Below are positions 46,264 through 59,194 of a DNA stretch of 64,000 nt, one piece after another (position 1 is the first letter of the stretch; each line of letters begins with the position of its first letter). The position numbers and the translations under genes are program-made. The stretch comes from Fremontodendron californicum. Taxonomy: Eukaryota > Streptophyta > Magnoliopsida > Malvales > Malvaceae. The DNA lies in contig JAULJL010000021.1 of the NCBI GenBank assembly GCA_030761205.1, positions 11,885,160 through 11,949,159 of the forward strand, given 5' to 3'. The notes below the pieces were generated by a model. It worked only from the letters and a program-made list of their open reading frames with translations, made no database searches and had not been told where the DNA came from.

Positions 46264-49200
46264 GTTTGAGTAATGAGTTTGAATGTTTGAGTTATTACCA
46301 GACAACCGTTGATGAGATCTTTGGAGATAGAGGTAGAGATAATGGTGAAGTGCATGGAAAGGCCGAGATTAAAAAAGGGGAAAGAAGAAAATGACATAAC
46401 GCAGAGCAAGGGAGAAAAGAAGACAAAAAAGAACACATTAGTCATAAAGAGTAGGGACACAGATTTAGAAAGGGAAATTGATGATAGTTTAATTTCGGTA
46501 ATTCATATGTTTATATGGTATTCGTATATTTTATTATATTATAATCATATTTAAGAATTTTATATTTATATATATTTAAATATGTTAATAATTCGTATTA
46601 TATAGATTTTGAAATATTAGTGTATTATGTCGTGTTCGTGTTATTTTTTTGTATCGTGTTATATATATATATATATTTTTTCGTATCGTGTAATAATGTC
46701 GAATAGAATATTATTAGGCATAGATGATACTGATATAATAACATTTATGCTTTTAATTTTTTTAATTTTTTTTTCTTTTTTGTTTTTGATATTTTCGGAA
46801 ACTAATTTATTTTATGTAAAACTTAATAGTAATCTTTTGTTTCGTAGGTTTTGTTTTTGAATGTTGAAAATAAGTAACATATTTATTTTAATAAAATAAT
46901 GCATATACATACATATTTAAATATAATTATTTTTATATTTTTAATGAAATTAAAAAAGAGATTAAATAATATTTTAATATAAAAGTAAATTGCTCGAAAA
47001 AATAAAAATATTTATGATGGAAAATCAAATATGTGAATTTTTTTAACTTTACTTTTTTTTTTTTTTTTTTGAGATTTTGGAGAACTAATTTATTTTATGA
47101 AAACTTATTAGTGATCTTTTTTTTTTTAGATTTTAGATTTTAGATTTAATGTTTTATTTTTTTATTTTTGACAATTAAAAATTTTAAAACGTCAATATTT
47201 GTTAAGAATTTAATTTAAAATCAATTTATTATAAGAGGAAAATAGATTTGGCAATCCATGTATACGTATTGTGTTCATATTATTTTTCTGTATCATAATT
47301 GTGTTTAAAGTATTTTATATTTATATAAATTTTGATATGTTAACAATTTATATTATATAAATTTTGACATGTTCGTGTATTCGTGTCATTTTTGTATAGT
47401 ATCGTATCGTTTTTATTTATTTTTTCAGTGTCGTATTCTTGTCGCATCCAAAATTGTCAAGTCTAATAAATCACATAAACCAAAGATTTAACAAATATGA
47501 AATACCATTACTCTAACAAATTTCATCACGTGTAAACGTAATTATCACGTGACAAACTAAAAAAGATACAAGTGAAGAGTCCAACTAAATTATAAGACCT
47601 CAAAAAATCACAAATTTAATAGAGATGAGATAACAAATATATTTAAAAAAAAAAAAACTTAATGTAAAATATGTTAAAAACAGTTTGTTTCTTTAATCTA
47701 TGTGCAAAGTAAACAAATATTATAAGAGAAAGCGAGTATTTTTTGGTCAGTTTACTTTCCATCAAAGTAAAATCATTCAGACACAAGTTTTAAAACATTT
47801 TAAAATAATTATGGAGTTTAAAATTAAGTACCCAATAAAGTGGACACGTTTTACTCTTAAATATTGTATGTATTAACTTATTTGAAATATTTTCTCAATA
47901 AAATGAAATTCTATTTCAATCATGGTGGTCGGTACCGTTTCGATACCGATGGTATCGGTTGGTACGTCTCAATTTTTAACTAAATTGGTACAGATAACTT
48001 TATGTCCGTTTCGATTTTGGTACCGGCCCGTACCGACCTGTACCGGTCGGTACCGATCAATACCGGTCAGTACTGGTACGTATCGGTCCGTACCGGTTGA
48101 TACAAGATTTTGATTTTTTTTAATTTTTTTTAAAAAAATTTCACTTATTTGATTTTTTAAACCATTTTAAATATTTTTTGTGTCATAATGATTTTTATTT
48201 TGTTCATAATTACATTTAAAAATAAAATATGTTAATTAAATTAGGCTATTGAACATAATTAATAATAAATTACTATCTTTTTTAACATTTTAATATTTAT
48301 TTTACCTATTTGATGTTTAAAATTTTTAAATATTAAATATTTAAAATTTATATTTGCATAAAAACATATATATTCATATAATGGATGTATATTTGCATGT
48401 GTATATAATATATATTTTATTAAGAAACTTGAAAATAAGTTATACATATAGATATATGAAAAAATATTTGAAAAATATCGGTAAACCCGAAACGGTACAC
48501 CGAAATACACCGGTACCGGTACGTACCAATAGCAGAACAAAAACGGTACACCTACCGATACATTACTGTCTATCTTGATTTCAATACTATGTCTTAACAA
48601 ATATACAGATGGTCATGGTTCTTACTAACGAGATATTTGTACTTGTAAATTATTTGGATTTGACTTTAAAAAATTCAAATTCGATTATATTATTTTTGAG
48701 CTGAGTTTAACCTTTTTATTACTTGAACTTGACTCAACTCGATTACATCTATAATTCTTACCACCACAAAATATAATTATTTTTCTTTTTTTACCCTTTT
48801 AATTTCTTGTTTAATTTTAAATGAAACAAGAAAAATCAAATACATAAAATGAGGAAAAGGAAACGCAGAAGAGAAACAAAAAAATTATAGTTAATTAAAT
48901 AAAAAGGTTGAGATTATTTATTCGAAAAAAGTGAATGTGAAAATTAAAAACGCGGTAAACAATTAGTTTATCTTTAATGCCAGAAAAAGTGAAATTAAAG
49001 AATTTTTATTATAGATATTTGGAATGATTTGGGAAACTCAAATTTAGATTCCGATTTGGGATTTAATTTTTAGTTTTAAAATTTTTTATTTAAATTATGG
49101 AATTTGAAATGTTATATCTTATCTATATCTTTAACTACAAAAATATTATTTTGAAGGGAAACATAAAAGAACATTATTTGTTAAAAATAATTTTAATTTA

Positions 49201-50500
49201 AAATATATTAGAAAAACTAAAATACTAATATAAAAATATAAAAATCAAATATAATTGATCGAGCTCGAGGATATTTAGATATACAAATTGAGTTTGGTCT
49301 AAATCGTAAACATCTCTATTAAAAAAAAAAAAAAAAAAAAAAAAAACAAACAACGAATTTACTTATTATGCAATCTATCATCACATCACGAATAATCGTG
49401 CGGTTTATTCATTCATTATCAACAACTAGAATGTTTTCCCCCCTCGGCTAGTGACTTGAATTTTTTTTATATAATTTCAATTATATTAAATAATTTTTAT
49501 TTATTTAAATATTTATTTAAACATTTTAAAAGTATTTTAAAAATATTTTTTAAAATATTTTAATATATGTTTATATATTAAAATAATTATATTTTTTAAT
49601 ATAAAAATTAAATATTTCAAACTACATCTTCTTCAAAAAAAAAAATTATAACTAAATCAATTTTAAATTAAAAAACATAAATCTATAAAATTGAATTTTT
49701 AAAAAAAAATCAAATTACAAATTCATCAAAAAATAAAATTTTAAGTCAATTTTTTTATCAATCATATTTCACTTTCTTCGATTGTAAGAGTTCAAACCGA
49801 CCAATTACTCATGCTGATATTTTTTTTCTTCTCAAAAGATAAAAAAATTCGAATCCACATCCGATTTAAAGAGCAATATCCATCGGATTTTCGAATCCGC
49901 TAAATATCCAAATTTATTAAATCATTTTAAAAATATATATATAAAATTAAATAAAAACTAAATATGTAAATAGATATCGAATTTGGATATCCGAATCTTT
50001 TATTCGCATAAATATAGTGGATTTGGATGATAAATTTGAAAATCCAACACTATTCGAACCAAAATCAAAGTGGATTCGAATAAAAGATATAGGGTTCATA
50101 TCCGATTCCTCTACGGATAGTAAGTTCAATATCCGAATTCATAAATTACCCGAATCTACAAATAACGGATCGAATAATATCGGATATCTAATTTTTTACT
50201 ATCAGTCACAATAAAAAAAAAAAATTATTTCCTTATTAATAATTATTTATTATGATATCATAAAGTAGAAATAGTTTTAATTTAACAACTCATTTTGAAA
50301 TTTCCCAAAAAAGAAAAAGGCATGACCTCTCAAGGGATACTTTTAATATATAGGTATCGATCGTATGGTTTATTGATAATATTAAATTTCTAAATTTAAT
50401 TATCAAAATTCAATTTTTAATTGTCAAGTATAAAAAAAAAAATCTATCATCACATCGAATTAAATATTGGAAATAATGATATTCTGCTTGCACTATGCTA
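46264..50500. repeat. Type I upstream region and spacer, unit A
   Basis: Non-coding DNA repeated as 55718-59690 in unit B. Shared phrases include GAGTTATTACCAGACAAC, GAAGAAAATGAC, GTGCAAAGTAAACAAATATT and CACAAAATATAATTATTTTT. It includes a TAGATTTGGCAATCC .. AATTGTCAAGTCTA repeat at about 47251-47466, the hAT-like insertion at 47921-48577, an A-run near 49321-49346, and an extra segment at about 49431-50358 absent from unit B. No gene seen. Confidence 0.75.
47921..48577. mobile_element. hAT-like non-autonomous element rich in GGTACCG words
   Basis: 657 bp, absent from the paralogous site at 57170 and flanked by a perfect 8-bp duplication ATTTCAAT (47913-47920, 48578-48585). Starts CATGGTGGTCGGTACCG, ends TACTGTCTATCTTG. 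Both sides are packed with CGGTACCG-type palindromic words (e.g. 47995-48105, 48480-48560). Confidence 0.8.
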
Positions 50501-52914
50501 CTTGAGCTGCAATGGCTTAGCGGGTTGAAATTAATTGATTTTTAACTTTAATCTCTTATAATGTAGACCTATTCAAAGCTGAATTCGGATCGGATTCAAG
50601 ATAAGATATTAATATTTTTTATGTTGTTCAAGTTCAACTCTAATTGTCAAAAAAGTACCCAGGCCTTGTCCGATCCATCCAATTTTTTTCATTAAAAAAA
50701 TAATAAGTATATTTGATATTTAGCATCATACTAAATAAAAGTCATATCACAGTATTTCAATATCACATCAAGTTTAAACAAGTTCGTCAAATTAAAAATA
50801 TAAATAAGAACATGACCAACAACAAGTTTAATAATAGACACAAAAACACAATAGACTGGTTGAACATGATCAGTTTAATAAGTTTTTCAAATTAATAATA
50901 GATCACATAGACTTGAAACTAGCAACCAGTAAGGCACCAACCAGCAACCCTACCCTGCAACAGTTTTAAAATGTATGGCATCAGCAACCACCAACTCTCC
51001 ATTAATGCTTTTGTGCTTAAAATTTTCTTCTCTTTAACAATATATAAAAAGAAAAAAAAAATTGAATTAAGAGAATGTAATCTGTGAGTGAGTGAACATT
51101 TAAATAGTCGTAATGCAATAAATAGAGGAAATAAGACAAAGCATAAGATCATAGTATTATAGATATTCAAATACTTAGTTTCAAACTAATTCAATAATTT
51201 TGAATAGTTTGATTAGCATCAGCATTGGATCACAAAAAATACAACATAGATAATGCGATTTTTTTTTTAAGGCTCTATATCATGCTATTATGGATGCAAA
51301 ATAACTCTTAATGCCAAAGATCAAGTGCTGCAAAAGGAATATCTAGTGTTTGAGAGAAAACTTTGATGGAAACTCAAACTAAAACTGAGTTGTAGTAAGT
51401 TTGTTTTCCATCAATATTCTGTCAATAAAATGATATCAGTTTGTGAGCCTACTATATTAGATATATAATAAAAAAACAACAACTTGATTAGTTTTCATGG
51501 AGGCATATATTTAGCCCTCCAAATTTGCAGAATCAAGTGCTGAAATATCTATAAAAAATGCATGGTATGACTTCCATTATAAAAGAGCTTCAACATGGCA
51601 ATTTCATTAAAAATTATTAACTTTTTCTTTTTTATCAATTTTTATAGATAAAATTAAAAAAGTTGAATTCTAATTGCAATTTTTTTTTTAAATAACAGGG
51701 TAAATCATGAAATAGAGATTTGATAAAGTTAGCTCCTTGAATGAGTATTTAACCGTCCACAAATTGTAAGAAACTCCAGACACCTAAACATTTATGTCCT
51801 TAACCTAAATAACTAAGGAATTTATCCTCACTTCCATTTTTTTAACAAACAAATTTTAGTAATTCATCTTATTAACCTTTTGACCAAGATAAATATTACA
51901 ATCAAAATCATATAATTTTCAATATCTATTGAATATTACAAACATGAAAAAAATATATATATAAAAAACCAATCATCTAAACAAATAAACATAAAATTGG
52001 ACTAAATCACGTATTCAAACCTGAGACCTAAGGGTTTGAGAGCTTTTTAATTAAGACAAGATCTCATTCGTCATCTTATTAACCCTTTAAGTAACAATAA
52101 ATAACTCCCTCTCCAAAGCAAGTTAAAATTTGTGGTTCCCATATATTAAACATTTATAATTATTCACTTGAAGACATAAGGATGAGTAATTTATTTTAAT
52201 TATTGAAATTAAGAGTTCAACATTCTACTAATAGATCAATTATTGGCAGGAATAAATAATCTATATTTGGCCTAATTGACTCATTAATTCAATGGAGAGC
52301 TTTGTCTACTTTTTACCTCATAATATTTATGAAAGAATACTTAATATTCTTGACCTAGACTCTTGGGGTTGCACTGGTAAAGGCTTACTAGCCAATAACC
52401 TTCTAAGCTTGATCTCACTACAACATACATGTCACTGTCAGGATACCTGGAAATACTAGCTTATCAAAATGAAAGCTGAAAGCTTTAGTTCCTTTTAACA
52501 AATGAATCTAGGCATAATTAAGCTAATAGCTAATGGAGCTAAATCTACACCTTTAAACATTAACCATATCTTTTCATGACCAAATGTCCATGCATGCATT
52601 GTGGTATCAGGTATATGAGTATGGAGTATGCAATGTATAGATGACAATTGTCTAAATAACAAGTTAAAATTTAAATAGAAACATTACCAAAAAATATTCC
52701 AACAAGGTAGCCACCACAAACTATCTATTTATTATTATATTTGTAAAAATAGTCAAAACACTTACACATTATCTTGGTTTCAGACATCAGCAACATAACC
52801 CTTCTGCTTCTCTCTAGTCATAAGCCATGGATGACATCATTCTAAGAAGATTGAAGCATCAACACTTTAACATACTTCTCGATAACATGATTAATCAACC
52901 ATTATAATACATCA
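50501..52914. repeat. Downstream region of the DC1 type II gene, unit A
   Basis: Non-coding, closely matched by 59685-62272: TGATATTCTGCTTGCACTAT, CCATCAATATTCTGTCAATA and ATGGATGACATCATTCTAAG occur in both. No gene seen. Confidence 0.75.
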
Positions 52915-54933
52915 TCATAGTCTCCACTTTGTTCGTCTTATACATTTAAAATGAACTGTATAGTTGCATGTAGCACATTCAAGAGACAGATCTTGGCAAG
53001 GCTTATGACATTCAGCACATTCAGGATAATAGTAAATCTTCTGGACAAAAGTGAGGAGGTGAGGGTGACCCTTGTATGTGTACTTGCTCCCAATTTTGAT
53101 AAATGGGAATTTTCCGAGAGCACATTCAGGATGAGCAAAAGTATCACAAATTGAGCAATGATAAAACCAATGATTTGGATCTCTTTGTTCTTCACAAATA
53201 TCACAGTAATATTGTTCTGGATCATCATTTTCGTCATGATAACTAAGTTTTAAGAAATGTGTATCACACTTATGTCGCACTGCAGGTGGAAGTGTAATGC
53301 ATTCCAGATGCAAAGTGTAATTGCAATTCTTAGTACATCTATATGCATAATTGATCTCAACACCACAAGCAGTGCATTCCCCTTCATATTTGGGATCACA
53401 AAAGAGAAGGTGATTGTGGTCTGGATATATGAGGGTATCAGAAATGTTGGCACATTTAAGACAAAGAGATGTCTTACATTCATCACACTTGTAGACAAAA
53501 CCGCTGCATAAGTGAAAACAACCATCACATTTGAAAATACCATCTGATTTCAGGGTGTCGAGGTGTTGATGAAAGAAATGATTTCTTTTCCTTGGTAATT
53601 CAGCACAAGATTTATGGAGAAGGAAATCACATTCTGAACAATAGTAAAACGAATCCGAGATAGATAGCGTACATCCATCACAATGTTTATCATCATTTTC
53701 ATCGATCTTGTCTCCTAACATTAAGCAGTGTTCATGGCTGAAATGTTCTATCTTTACCGCATCTCCACATTCATTCACCTCCATAATACAAGTGATGGAA
53801 GACTCTATAACTTCTGGCTCATCTTGATTTTTGGGATCAAATATGGAGTACAGATCATCATTTTCAAGAGCACAATTCACATGGACCATATAATTGCAAT
53901 CGCGCTCCAAACAATGATAGCTACCATACCTTGTTTTCACTTCTTGAAAACAAATTTTACAATCTTGCTTTTCAAGCTCCTTTTTTTGAACAAAGTAGTT
54001 GTGAAAAACAGGATGAGCATGGCGTGTGATTTTGATTATGCGCGGCAGTGAAGTGCACTTTGCATGGACTTGGAGGTGGCATATCAAACATATATATGAA
54101 ACATAATTCCCCTCGGTACCACATGCATCACAAATAAAAGAATCTTGTCTCCAAAACAAATTGAATGGGTGTTCATGATGAGTTTTATCTTCAATAATGA
54201 GGCTCGGCGAAACACAATTCATGTGAATGTCAATATTGCAAAGAGAACAGTGATAAAAATATCCACCACGTTTATCTTGGCAACACTTGCATGAAATGTA
54301 TTCACCATGAAAATCAAGAATAAGAGGGTGTATGTGGTTTCGGTGACAAGGGAGGTTAATTTCAGTAGGTAATTCAGCACATTTCTTATGAAGACGAATT
54401 TCACAATCATCGGAAACATAGATAGAATTGACCAATGGCTTGTCACAACCAGTGCAACGAGTGTTTCTTAATTCATCAGTATTGTTCTGAAAGAAGAGCA
54501 AAGGACGTGGGACGACATCATGTTTGAATGTTTGAGGATTTTCACGATGTGAAACTAAGGCACAGTTAATATCAAGGGAAAAAAGGCAAATACGACACGC
54601 ATAACCAATTTTATCAGTTGTGTTAGCTTTATTTTGGCATAAGCAACAATACACAAAGCTCAACCACCGTTGGAGAACAAGAAAAGGGTGCTGGCTGTGA
54701 AGAGGGTGATTGTAAAGTTTGGAAGGTGCCTCACCACATTTTTTATGGATATGATACTCGCAATCTGCGCAGCTATAGCTTTCGCCAAACATTGGATGCC
54801 CACATGCTGAGCAAAGAGTTTCTTTCCTTTGATCCCATTGCTGATCTTCAATGAACACCAAGGGTTGATGTTCATGGAAAATATCTTTAAGCTGCTCCTT
54901 GCTCTCCCTCTCCCTCTCACTCTGCATCTCCAT
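52915..54933 (-). CDS. DC1-domain (Cys/His-rich C1-like) protein, type II, intact
   Basis: Single-exon gene of 672 residues starting MEMQSERERESKEQ. The protein is built from about eleven DC1/C1-like zinc-binding modules in a row, each with an H..HP entry, paired CxxC motifs and an HxxC exit. Examples are CSACGHPMFGESYSCADCEY (residues ~42-61), CDACGTEGNYVSYICLICHL, CDGCTLSISDSFYYCSECDF and CAECHKPCQDLSLECATCNY near the C-terminus. No signal peptide or membrane segment is seen. DC1 proteins are a large plant-specific group, some linked to defence or hormone responses. The partner or ligand here is unknown. The frame is open throughout, unlike its three relatives in the window. It ends CIRRTKWRL, five residues beyond the stop used by the paralogue at 62273. 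Confidence 0.88.
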   Translation of the reverse strand: MEMQSERERESKEQLKDIFHEHQPLVFIEDQQWDQRKETLCSACGHPMFGESYSCADCEYHIHKKCGEAPSKLYNHPLHSQHPFLVLQRWLSFVYCCLCQNKANTTDKIGYACRICLFSLDINCALVSHRENPQTFKHDVVPRPLLFFQNNTDELRNTRCTGCDKPLVNSIYVSDDCEIRLHKKCAELPTEINLPCHRNHIHPLILDFHGEYISCKCCQDKRGGYFYHCSLCNIDIHMNCVSPSLIIEDKTHHEHPFNLFWRQDSFICDACGTEGNYVSYICLICHLQVHAKCTSLPRIIKITRHAHPVFHNYFVQKKELEKQDCKICFQEVKTRYGSYHCLERDCNYMVHVNCALENDDLYSIFDPKNQDEPEVIESSITCIMEVNECGDAVKIEHFSHEHCLMLGDKIDENDDKHCDGCTLSISDSFYYCSECDFLLHKSCAELPRKRNHFFHQHLDTLKSDGIFKCDGCFHLCSGFVYKCDECKTSLCLKCANISDTLIYPDHNHLLFCDPKYEGECTACGVEINYAYRCTKNCNYTLHLECITLPPAVRHKCDTHFLKLSYHDENDDPEQYYCDICEEQRDPNHWFYHCSICDTFAHPECALGKFPFIKIGSKYTYKGHPHLLTFVQKIYYYPECAECHKPCQDLSLECATCNYTVHFKCIRRTKWRL

Positions 54934-55639
54934 ATCTGAATTAATAAATTAAGAAAAGGGTAAAGCTTTGTATCTGCTGTTTTTTTAGATCTTGATCTAG
55001 AAAAATTCTGGGTTTTTCTTTTTGTTTGACTTCACTTATAGATATAGAAAAATTCTGAGTTTTAAGACCACATATTTTCCAGCGTATACCAATGCTTTTA
55101 AGACCACACATTTTTCTGGTTCTACCATTAATGCATCAGACTCCTGGATTTGTCCAATTTCAATTGGAGTATTTATTTTATGGTCTAAAGAGAACTAAAT
55201 GCATTGATGATTGAAAGCTGTGTGTATCAAATATCTTCTGTAATTACCATGACCAACTAGGTTTTTTAAGCCTCTTTAGATTGTGACTCTGGCTAGGAAC
55301 TAAATAAGTAAACTAGTAGGGAGATTGTAAACCAGTCTAAAAACTGTAGGGAAACTTCATAGATGTAGCCAATCATCTCCTTACCCTGAGTATCTGAAAA
55401 AAAAGTACCTGTTACTGCAAATGAAAGGGGCAAAAAAAATTCTAGGACTTTGTCTTTTCCCTTTAAGTAAAAATAATAACAACTCTGTAAGCTCCTCAAA
55501 AGAATGTTAAAATTTGTGGTTCACCAATATTAACAAGGAATAATTCACTTCGAAGACATGATAACATGAGTACTTTAATCCCCTAAAAAAATTTAGTAAC
55601 TAATGTAATATGAAAAAATAAAAAGCAATTAAAATTCTC
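54934..55639 (-). promoter_or_regulatory. Upstream region of the DC1 type II gene
   Basis: Probable promoter/5' flank of the gene starting at 54933. It differs from the type I upstream region but matches the orphan copy at 29686-30580. No TATA box was assigned with confidence. It ends at the unit junction near 55639. Confidence 0.5.
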
Positions 55640-55717
55640 TGGGTTGAACACCAAGGGATGGCCATGGAAAAAAATCTTTGAGCTGTTGATCTCCTCTCCT
55701 TCACTCTCCATCTCCAT
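55640..55717 (-). pseudogene. Remnant start of a type I DC1 gene at the duplication junction
   Basis: The minus strand encodes MEMESEGEEINSSKIFFHGH plus PLVFNP and then leaves DC1 homology. The same codons begin the type I pseudogene (46263 and 43509-43440). Only the first 26 residues survive, so the breakpoint of the tandem duplication, or a later deletion, lies within this gene. Confidence 0.8.
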
Positions 55718-57630
55718 GTTTGAGTAATGAATTTGAGTTTTTGAGTTATTACCAGACAACAATTGATGAGATTGTTGGAGATAGAGATAGAGATAACGGT
55801 GAAGTGTGTGGAAAGGCCGAGAGGAAAAAATGGGTAAAGAAGAAAATGACTTGACGCAGAGCAAGGGAGAAAAAGATGACAAAATAGAACACGTTAGTCA
55901 TAAATTGTAGGGACAGAGATTAATTAGAAAGGGAAACTGATATACTGATACTAACATTTTTGCTTTAATTTTTTAACTCTTTTTTTCTATTTCTTTTTTA
56001 TATTTTCAAAAAGTAATTTATTTTATGAAAAACTTAATAGTAATATTTTGTTTTGTAGATTTCACTAGGATTAGTTTCGCGCGCTGTTTTGTCTTTGAAT
56101 GTTGAAAGCAAGTCAGGTAGGTATTCTAATAAGACAATATATATATATATATAGTTGTTTTTTACATTTTTAAAATTGAAGTTAAGAAAGAGATTATATT
56201 ACATTTTAATACAAAAATAAATTGCTTGAAAAGATAAAATTATTTATGATGAAAAATTAAATATTATATGTGAATTTTTTTTAACTCTTTTTTTCTTTTT
56301 TTAGATTTTGAAAAACTAATTTATTTTATGAAAAACTTATTAGTGATCTTTTCTTTTGAAGATTTTATATTTGATGTTTTATTATTATTTTTTTTTTGAC
56401 AATTAAGAATTTTAAACGTCAATATTTATTAAGAGTTTAATTTAAAATCAATTTATTATAGGTGAAGGATAGATCTGACAATTCGTATATATGTGTCGTG
56501 TTCATATTATTTTTTCTATCATAATCATTTTTAAGGTATATTTATATAAATTTTGATATGTTAACAATTTATGTTATATAAATTTTAACACGTTCGTGTA
56601 TTCGTATCGTGTTCGTATCATTTTTCGTATAATATAGTGTCGTGTTTTATTTATTTTTTTCGTATCGTATTCTTGTCGTATTCAAAATTGTCAGATCTAA
56701 TGAAAGAGTTCAATTTGAATATAAAATCACAAAAACCAAAGACATAACAAATATGGGATACCACCACTTTAACAAACCTCGTCAAATGTAAGTGTAACTA
56801 TCACGTGACAAACTCAAAAGATGTAAATGGAGGATCGAACTTAACTATAAGACTTCGAAAAATCACAAAATTAATAGATGTGAGATAACAAATATATTAA
56901 AAACTAAAAAGCTTTTTAATATAAAATTTGTTACAAACAGTGTATTTTTTTATCTATGTGCAAAGTAAACAAATATTATAAGAGAAAGTGAGTATTTTTT
57001 TTATCAGTTTAATTTCCATGAAAGTAAAATAATTGAGACACAAGTTTTAAAATAATTAGTGAGCTTAAATTTAAGTAACCCAATTAAAGTGGACATGTTT
57101 TTCTCTTAAATATTGTATGTATTAACCTATTTGAAATATTTTCTCAATAAAATGAAATTCTATTTCAATATTATGTGTTAGCAAATATACATATGGTCAT
57201 GGTTCTTATTAACGGTATAAATGAGATATCTATAATTATATTTATAAATTATTCGGTTTTGATTTTAAAAAATTAGAATTCAATTAAATTATTGTCGAGT
57301 CGAGCTCAAATTTTTTATTACTTGAACTTGATTTAACTCGGTTACTTCTCTAATTCTTACCACCACAAAATGCAATTATTTTTCTTTTTTTTACCCTTTT
57401 AATTTCTTCTTTAATTTTATATGAAACAAGAAAACTCAAATACATAAAATGAGGAAAAGGAAAAGCAGAAGAGAAACAAAAAATAATAATAGTTAATTAA
57501 ATTAAAAAGGTTGAGACAATTTATTTATTCCAAAAAAGAGAATGTGAAAGTTACACTTTTATGTTTTAACAAAAGCGGTAAAAAATGAGTTTTTCTTTTA
57601 TGCCAGAAAAAAGGGAAATTAAAGAATTTT

Positions 57631-57633
<3 letters not shown>

Positions 57634-57687
<54 letters not shown>

Positions 57688-57702
57688 GATGGATGGATGG
57701 AT
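57634..57702. repeat. Compound microsatellite (AT)n(GT)n(GGAT)n
   Basis: AT run, then GTGTGTGTGTG, then GGATGGATGGATGG. The paralogous position in unit A (49012-49030) has only TATTATAGATATTTGGAATG, so the expansion is specific to unit B. Confidence 0.92.
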
Positions 57703-57728
57703 TTGTGAAACTCAAATTTAGATTCGGA

Positions 57729-59194
57729 CTAGAAAAAGATCCCGCTTTGCCGGGTACTTTTAATTTTTATTATAATTTTTTTAATTAATTAATAATAAAA
57801 AATTAATTTTAAATTATATTTTATTAAATTACTATTATTTATTTATATTTTTTTATTTTTAAATTGTAATAATATTAATATAATAATATTTTATTAATTA
57901 TGAAATTAAATTTATGATAATTGTTTTATTTATAAATTATGTAATATAAATGCATTTTTAAATGTTATTTATATATATATTTAAAAATATTTAGACATTA
58001 TTGTATGTTGTATATTTTTATTTATAGGAGGTAAAAAATAATAAATAAGAAAATAAAGTTATGGTTTGTATTTTATTCTCTAGTAGGATCGATTTTTTCA
58101 CATAGGTTAACAGAAGTTCGTTTTTTCCTTTTTTTTTTATTTTTTTCTCGAATAGATCGGGTACGAATCCTAAATCGACCTGCGACTTAACGTGCGGACC
58201 TACCCCTTTAAATACATCATTTAAAATTAAAATAATTAATAAAGTCATATTTTTAACTTTTTCTCTGAGCCGATCGGGTACGGATCCTAAACCGACCCGT
58301 GAGTTAACGTGTAGACCAACCCCTTTAAATACATCATTTAAAAATAAAATTAAATAATTTTTTAAACTTTTTCCTCGAGCCGCTCGGGTATAGATCTTAA
58401 ATCGACCCGTGAGTCAACGTGCAGACTAATCCTTATAAATAAATTATTTAAAAATAAAATAAAAAACTAATTAATAAAATAAATTTATTTTTTTAACTTT
58501 TTTCTTTGCGGCCCGGTTACAGATCCTAAACCGACCTGCGAATCAATGTATGGATCAATCCCTTTAAATACATCATTTAAAAATAAAATAAAAACCTAAA
58601 AATAATCAAATAAAAATTTTTTTCCAAGCGAGTCGATTACGGATTCTAAATCGAGACGCGAGTTAACGTATTGGTCAACCCTTTAAAAACACCATTTAAA
58701 ATTAAAATAAAATTAATAAAATAATTTTTTTATGTTAACTTTTGTCTCGAGCGGATCGGGTACAGATCCTAAATCGACCCGCGAGTCAACGTGCAGACCA
58801 ACCCCTTTAAATACATCATTTAAAAAAATAAAAACTAAAAATATTTAATAAAATAAATTTCTTTTTTTAATGTTTTTCTCGATCGGATACAGATCCTAAA
58901 ATCGACCCGCGAGTCAACATGCGAACCAATCCCTTTAAATACATAATTTTAAAATAAAATAAAACTAAATAAAATTATTTTTTATTTTTTATTTTTTTTT
59001 GAACGGATCGGGTATAGATCTTATATCGACTCGCAAGTGAACGTGCTGACCAATCCCTTTAAATACATCATTAAAAAGTCAAATAAAAAAAACTTAAAAC
59101 TAAAATCTTAAAAACTATTTTTTTTTTGTTATGTCTCTAAACTATTTCAAAAATATTTCTTGAGTCTCATAAACTCAAAAATAAGTATAGTAGA
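57729..59194 (-). mobile_element. Non-autonomous Helitron with an internal tandem array
   Basis: 1466 bp, absent from unit A. On the minus strand it begins TCTACTATACTTATTTTTGA and ends ATCTTTTTCTAG, with the short hairpin CCCGGCAAAGCGGG (57741-57754) eight bases before the final CTAG. It sits exactly between A (57728) and T (59195), with no target duplication. These are the defining marks of Helitrons (5' TC, 3' hairpin plus CTRR, AT target). No Rep/helicase gene is present. Confidence 0.87.
58148..59075. repeat. About eight tandem ~120-bp repeats inside the Helitron
   Basis: Each unit contains a variant of GATCGGGTACAGATCCTAAA, then TCGACCCGCGAGTCAACGTG, CAGACCAACCCCTTTAAATA and CATCATTTAAAA, followed by an AT-rich filler. 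Starts are near 58148, 58265, 58376, 58505, 58626, 58749, 58877 and 58991. Confidence 0.88.

Noticed and set aside
46309..46860. Two ~80-codon + strand frames upstream of the DC1 pseudogene
   Set aside because: They lie in the non-coding type I upstream region and an AT-rich repeat. The equivalent frames are not kept in unit B.
53250..53543. Alternative-frame open frames on both strands across the DC1 genes (also 52938-53237, 53728-54051, 62278-62577, 63067-63327)
   Set aside because: Shadow frames of the Cys/His-rich DC1 coding sequence; no domain of their own.
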